A stretch of 64,000 nt of DNA, from the NCBI GenBank assembly GCA_023434365.1, contig JAEYSV010000019.1:62001-126000 (forward strand), written 5' to 3'. This document shows, piece by piece, positions 60,469 to 64,000 of this stretch. Made by a program: the position numbers and the translations under genes. How positions within the stretch are numbered: the first letter of the stretch is position 1; each line of letters starts with the position of its first letter. Source of the DNA: Bacillota bacterium. Its GTDB lineage: Bacteria > Bacillota > Clostridia > Lachnospirales > Lachnospiraceae. A model generated the notes under the pieces. That model made no database searches and had not been told where the DNA came from. It worked only from the letters and a program-made list of their open reading frames with translations.

Positions 60469-61704
60469 ATGAGTAAAGTTTCAATTGTAGGTGGTGGCGC
60501 TGCCGGAATGCTTGCTTCAATCTTTGCAGCAAGGGATGGGCATCAGGTAACAGTTTATGAAAAGAATGAAAAACTAGGGAAAAAACTTTACATTACTGGT
60601 AAAGGAAGATGTAATGTCACGAATGCCTGTGATATGGATACCTTTTTTCAGAACATGATGGCAAACAAGAAGTTTTTGTACAGTTGTTGTTACACCTTTA
60701 CCAATGAAAACATGATGGATTTTCTCCGTGAGATAGGTCTTTCAATCAAAGTAGAACGAGGAATGAGAGTATTTCCTTCTTCTGATAAATCTTCGGATGT
60801 CATTCATGCCCTTCAGAAGGAAATGGAGCGACTTCATGTAAAAATCATGTTTGGAAGCAATGTCGAGGAAATCCTCGTAAAAGATAATATATTCACCGGT
60901 CTTAAGGTAAATAATAAGGTGGAAGCCGCAGATGCTGTCATTATTGCTACTGGTGGACTTTCTTATCCTCTCACTGGTTCTACCGGAGATGGATATCGTT
61001 TTGCGAAAAATATGGGACATACAATTAAGGAATGTTATCCTTCGTTGGTTCCGTTTAATATAAAAGAATCATTCTGCAAAGAGTTGCAGGGGCTTTCTTT
61101 AAAAAATGTGAAAGTTAGTATTAAAGATGGCAAGAAAACCTTGTTTGAAGACTTTGGTGAGATGCTATTTACGCATTTTGGTGTGAGCGGACCATTGATC
61201 TTAAGTGCAAGTAGTTATCTGGCCGGTGGGAAAAAGCAAAGTGGTGTCTCTATGTTGATTGACTTAAAGCCTGCGTTATCAATGGAGCAGCTAGACACAC
61301 GGGTACTTCGTGATTTTGAGGGAAACATCAACAAGCAATTTGCCAATTCTCTTGATGAGTTACTACCGAAAAAAATGATTCCTATCATCATCAGTCTGTC
61401 AGGCATTGATCCTTACAAAAGAGTCAATCTGATTACCAAACAGGAGCGTACAACTCTTGTTACGTTGATTAAGGAATTTCCACTTACGATTAACAGCTTA
61501 CGAGGATATAACGAAGCGGTTATCACAAGGGGTGGAATAAAAGTAAATGAGGTAAATCCAACAACGATGGAATCTAAATTAGTAAAGCATGTGCATTTTT
61601 CAGGTGAGGTACTTGATCTAGATGCCTTAACCGGAGGGTATAACCTACAGATAGCCTGGTCTACAGCTTATGCGGCTGCAACCGGTATAAAACATAGTGT
61701 CTAA
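60469..61704 (+). CDS. NAD(P)/FAD-dependent oxidoreductase, BaiN/HI0933 family
   Basis: The product is 411 residues from ATG 60469, chosen because AAAAGGAAATTAAC precedes it; nine additional codons upstream are unlikely. The N-terminal dinucleotide fold VGGGAAGMLASIFAARDGHQVTVYEKNEKLGKKLYITGKGRCNVTN is the diagnostic start of the HI0933/BaiN family. IIATGGLSYPLTGSTGDGYRFA and the C-terminal GEVLDLDALTGGYNLQIAWSTA FAD-contact region are present. The physiological substrate is unknown in most members. The stop overlaps the region before cmk, with which it is probably co-transcribed. Confidence 0.9.
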   Translation: MSKVSIVGGGAAGMLASIFAARDGHQVTVYEKNEKLGKKLYITGKGRCNVTNACDMDTFFQNMMANKKFLYSCCYTFTNENMMDFLREIGLSIKVERGMRVFPSSDKSSDVIHALQKEMERLHVKIMFGSNVEEILVKDNIFTGLKVNNKVEAADAVIIATGGLSYPLTGSTGDGYRFAKNMGHTIKECYPSLVPFNIKESFCKELQGLSLKNVKVSIKDGKKTLFEDFGEMLFTHFGVSGPLILSASSYLAGGKKQSGVSMLIDLKPALSMEQLDTRVLRDFEGNINKQFANSLDELLPKKMIPIIISLSGIDPYKRVNLITKQERTTLVTLIKEFPLTINSLRGYNEAVITRGGIKVNEVNPTTMESKLVKHVHFSGEVLDLDALTGGYNLQIAWSTAYAAATGIKHSV

Positions 61705-61723
61705 AAGGCGGATGGGAGTTCAT

Positions 61724-62389
61724 ATGAGTTATAGTATAGCAATAGACGGACCTGCAGGAGCCGGAAAAAGTACGATAGCCAAGTTAGTAGCAAAAAAATT
61801 AGGATTAATCTATGTCGATACGGGTGCAATGTATCGTGCGATGGGACTATATTTTCTTCGTACGAGTGTTGATGTAGAGAACCTTTCTGAAGTACAGGCA
61901 GCGTGTGAAAGCGCAGATATCACGATTGAATATCGCCATGGAGAGCAAATTGTCGTTTTAAATGGAGAAGAAGTCAACACACTAATTCGTACTGAAGAAG
62001 TTGGGAAAATGGCATCTAATGTAGCCAAATTAAAGGAAGTGCGAGAAAAGCTTGTTGAGTTACAGCGTAAGTTAGCTAAGACCACCGGAGTAATTATGGA
62101 TGGCCGTGATATTGGCACCCATGTGCTCCCTAATGCGAATCTCAAAATCTATCTGACTGCTTCGAGTGCTACCCGAGCTAACAGACGATATCAAGAGCTA
62201 ACGGACAAAGGAGTAAACTGTAATCTTGATGAGATTGAAGCAGATATTATTGCCAGAGATCATCAGGATATGAACCGTGAGATTACTCCATTAAGACAAG
62301 CAGAAGATGCTGTCTTAGTAGACAGTTCCAATATGACAATTGATGAAGTCGTAGAAAAAATTATTGAACTCTCAAGATTACCAATGTAA
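61724..62389 (+). CDS. cmk: Cytidylate kinase
   Basis: The product is 221 residues from ATG 61724, with GGGAG upstream. It phosphorylates CMP and dCMP. The P-loop is DGPAGAGKSTIAK. The CMP-binding YVDTGAMYRAMGLYF, the DGRDIGTHVLPNANLKIYLTAS region and the RDHQDMNREITPLRQAEDA lid are all present. The gene lies between the flavoprotein and ispH-rpsA, a conserved Clostridia order. The start lies 20 bp after the preceding stop. Confidence 0.96.
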   Translation: MSYSIAIDGPAGAGKSTIAKLVAKKLGLIYVDTGAMYRAMGLYFLRTSVDVENLSEVQAACESADITIEYRHGEQIVVLNGEEVNTLIRTEEVGKMASNVAKLKEVREKLVELQRKLAKTTGVIMDGRDIGTHVLPNANLKIYLTASSATRANRRYQELTDKGVNCNLDEIEADIIARDHQDMNREITPLRQAEDAVLVDSSNMTIDEVVEKIIELSRLPM

Positions 62390-62488
62390 TTTTGAATAAA
62401 ATTTTTCTTCAGAGTAGTTTTTATTCGGATGAGAAATTTATTTGTGCATGAGTAATACAAACTTTGTGAGTTTAGAAAGGATACACGT

Positions 62489-64000
62489 TTGATAGTAAAA
62501 TTAGCAAAAACAGCCGGCTTTTGCTTTGGAGTTGAACGAGCAGTTAAATTAGTATATCAGTCTATTGAATCCGAGGATAATGTATATACCTATGGCGAAA
62601 TTATTCATAACGAAGAAGTTGTAAATGATCTGAGTCAAAAAGGTGTAAATATAATCCAAGAAGCAAAAGAATTAAATTCCTCTCCTAAGGGCACAATAAT
62701 CATACGTTCCCACGGAATTACGGAGCAGGAAATGGAAGATATCAAGGCGAATGAATTCGACATTATTGATGCAACTTGCCCTTTTGTGAAAAAGATTCAT
62801 CGAATTGTTAAAGAACAAAGCAAAAATGGCCGAGAAATTATTATAGTAGGTAATATCAGCCATCCCGAAGTTGAAGGGATCAAAGGCTGGAGTCAGACTC
62901 CGGTCCACGTGGTTTCATCGACAGAAGAGGCCGAAAGTATAACCCTTGATCAAGCATTAAAGCTGTGTATCGTATCGCAGACGACATTTAATTACAAGAA
63001 ATTTCAAGATATAGTTGAAATTATTTCAAAAAAGGGGTATGATATACTTGCTTTAAATACAATTTGCAACGCTACCGAGGAACGTCAGTCTGAGGTTAGT
63101 AAATTAGCTAAGGAATCTGACGCTATGATTGTAATTGGTGGAAAACACAGTTCAAACACACAAAAGCTCTATGAGATTAGTAAAAGAATATGTCCAAATA
63201 CTTTCTATATACAGACACTTAGTGACCTAGATTTAGAGCGATTTAAATCTTTTCGTAGCGTAGGTATTACCGCCGGGGCATCGACCCCAAATAATATTAT
63301 TGAGGAGGTTCATACTATCATGTCAGAGATGAGTTTTGAACAATTATTAGAGGAATCAATCAAATCAATACACAACGGAGAGGTTGTTGAAGGCACTGTT
63401 ATCAGTGTTAAAGAAGATGAAATCGTCTTAAATATAGGATACAAGTCAGATGGTATCATCACTAGAAGTGAATATACCAATGTACCTAACGTTGACTTAA
63501 CAACTATGGTTAGCGTAGGGGAGAAGATGCAGGCGAAAGTAGTAAAAGTTAACGATGGCGAAGGTCAGGTGTCTTTAACTTACAAACGTCTTGCTCAGGA
63601 AAAAGGAAGCAAACGTCTTGAAGAAGCATTTAACAACAAAGAAGTATTAAAAGCAAAAGTATCTAGCGTTATGGACAGCGGTTTAATCGTTGTAGTTGAT
63701 GAAACAAGAATCTTCATTCCTGCAAGTTTAGTATCTGATGTATTTGAAAGAGACTTAAAGAAATATGCAGGTCAGGAAATTGAATTTGTACTTAGCGAGT
63801 TTAACCCTAAGAAGAGAAGAATCATTGGCGATCGCAAACAATTATTAGTAGCTGAGAAGAAACGTCTTCAAGGAGAAGTTTTAGATCGTATTAAAGTTGG
63901 CGATACAGTAGAAGGTGTTATCAAAAACGTAACCAAATTTGGTCTTTTCATCGATCTTGGTGGTTTAGACGGATTACTTCATATCTCAGAAATGTCTTGG
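62489..64000 (+). CDS. ispH: Fused IspH - ribosomal protein S1 (3' end beyond window)
   Basis: The frame starts at TTG 62489 after AGAAAGG and is open to the last base, so the stop lies outside; 504 codons are seen. The N-terminal half is 4-hydroxy-3-methylbut-2-enyl diphosphate reductase, the last step of the MEP isoprenoid pathway. It has [4Fe-4S] Cys in AGFCFGV, DATCPFVKK and NTICNATEERQ, plus RSHG, GNISHPEV and TAGASTPNNII. The chain continues without a stop into S1 domains (VEGTVISVKEDEIVLNIGYKSDG, a second domain, and VEGVIKNVTKFGLFIDLGGLDGLLHISEMSW). This fused gene is known in Clostridia. The symbol given is for the first half; the second corresponds to rpsA. Confidence 0.95.
   Translation, partial: MIVKLAKTAGFCFGVERAVKLVYQSIESEDNVYTYGEIIHNEEVVNDLSQKGVNIIQEAKELNSSPKGTIIIRSHGITEQEMEDIKANEFDIIDATCPFVKKIHRIVKEQSKNGREIIIVGNISHPEVEGIKGWSQTPVHVVSSTEEAESITLDQALKLCIVSQTTFNYKKFQDIVEIISKKGYDILALNTICNATEERQSEVSKLAKESDAMIVIGGKHSSNTQKLYEISKRICPNTFYIQTLSDLDLERFKSFRSVGITAGASTPNNIIEEVHTIMSEMSFEQLLEESIKSIHNGEVVEGTVISVKEDEIVLNIGYKSDGIITRSEYTNVPNVDLTTMVSVGEKMQAKVVKVNDGEGQVSLTYKRLAQEKGSKRLEEAFNNKEVLKAKVSSVMDSGLIVVVDETRIFIPASLVSDVFERDLKKYAGQEIEFVLSEFNPKKRRIIGDRKQLLVAEKKRLQGEVLDRIKVGDTVEGVIKNVTKFGLFIDLGGLDGLLHISEMSW

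Overview
The window looks like a chromosomal segment of an AT-rich, anaerobic, Gram-positive Clostridia member. A plant-glycan-fermenting Lachnospiraceae close to Lachnoclostridium (Clostridium) phytofermentans is my best guess. The reasons are strong GGAGG ribosome sites, frequent GTG/TTG starts, a fused IspH-ribosomal protein S1 gene, the order rimO-pgsA-cinA...cmk-ispH/rpsA, formate-tetrahydrofolate ligase with FolD, LysM-GH18 and SPOR-amidase wall enzymes, and a sortase-type surface protein. I see no rRNA, tRNA, CRISPR array, prophage or transposase gene.

Layout. 1-13 kb is a surface and membrane region: an MBL-fold hydrolase, a DedA/YqaA-type membrane protein, two paralogous secreted Ig-repeat proteins, a LysM-GH18 protein, a 1802-residue wall-anchored adhesin-like protein and a small membrane protein. 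13.4-18.2 kb is one very large gene joining a DEDD exonuclease, a RecQ helicase and a UvrD-like helicase. 18.4-25.4 kb holds pnp behind a structured leader, an M16 peptidase, O-acetylhomoserine sulfhydrylase, a PIG-V-like membrane glycosyltransferase, a CXXC membrane protein and an unlisted 28-residue membrane peptide. 25.7-27.4 kb holds the Fe-S repair protein Ric, a nested set of long foldback repeats and a 47-51-residue membrane protein. 27.5-36.8 kb carries a ClpP-like TepA protease, a GH88/105 hydrolase with a beta-glucuronidase, an MNT/HEPN pair, an FtsK/SpoIIIE translocase and fhs. 37.3-40.6 kb is a polar amino-acid ABC transporter operon. It is separated from fhs on one side and pyrBI on the other by purine-rich repeat arrays and a second foldback element. 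41.5-52.3 kb holds pyrBI, a YbhJ-like aconitase-family hydratase, a ferredoxin, a zinc-ribbon membrane protein with tandem repeats, an HxlR regulator with an isochorismatase-like hydrolase, an amidase, folD and an unknown gene. 52.5-57.0 kb has three tandem copies of an unrecognised membrane-anchored protein family and a large membrane protein. 57.3-64 kb is a dense housekeeping run: rimO, pgsA, cinA, a BaiN-type flavoprotein, cmk and ispH-rpsA, the last cut by the window end.

How the genes work together: fhs and folD serve one-carbon tetrahydrofolate chemistry; pyrB and pyrI form aspartate transcarbamoylase; GH88/105 and GH2 beta-glucuronidase fit stepwise removal of uronic acids from pectin-like or glucuronic-acid-containing glycans; the ATPase, lipoprotein and two permeases at 37-41 kb make a complete importer.

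The most unusual material is non-coding. A roughly 320-bp near-complete palindrome with matching 16-18 bp ends occurs at 26810-27127 and 41240-41563. Base changes between the copies keep the pairing. At the first site the element appears to sit inside an older relative. Purine-rich arrays of GTGAAGAAC-type units begin exactly at the stop codons of fhs and the last permease gene, and a reverse-complement array abuts the second foldback element. A third family, the GGTGCCTGACACC palindrome, recurs between genes in the first 19 kb.
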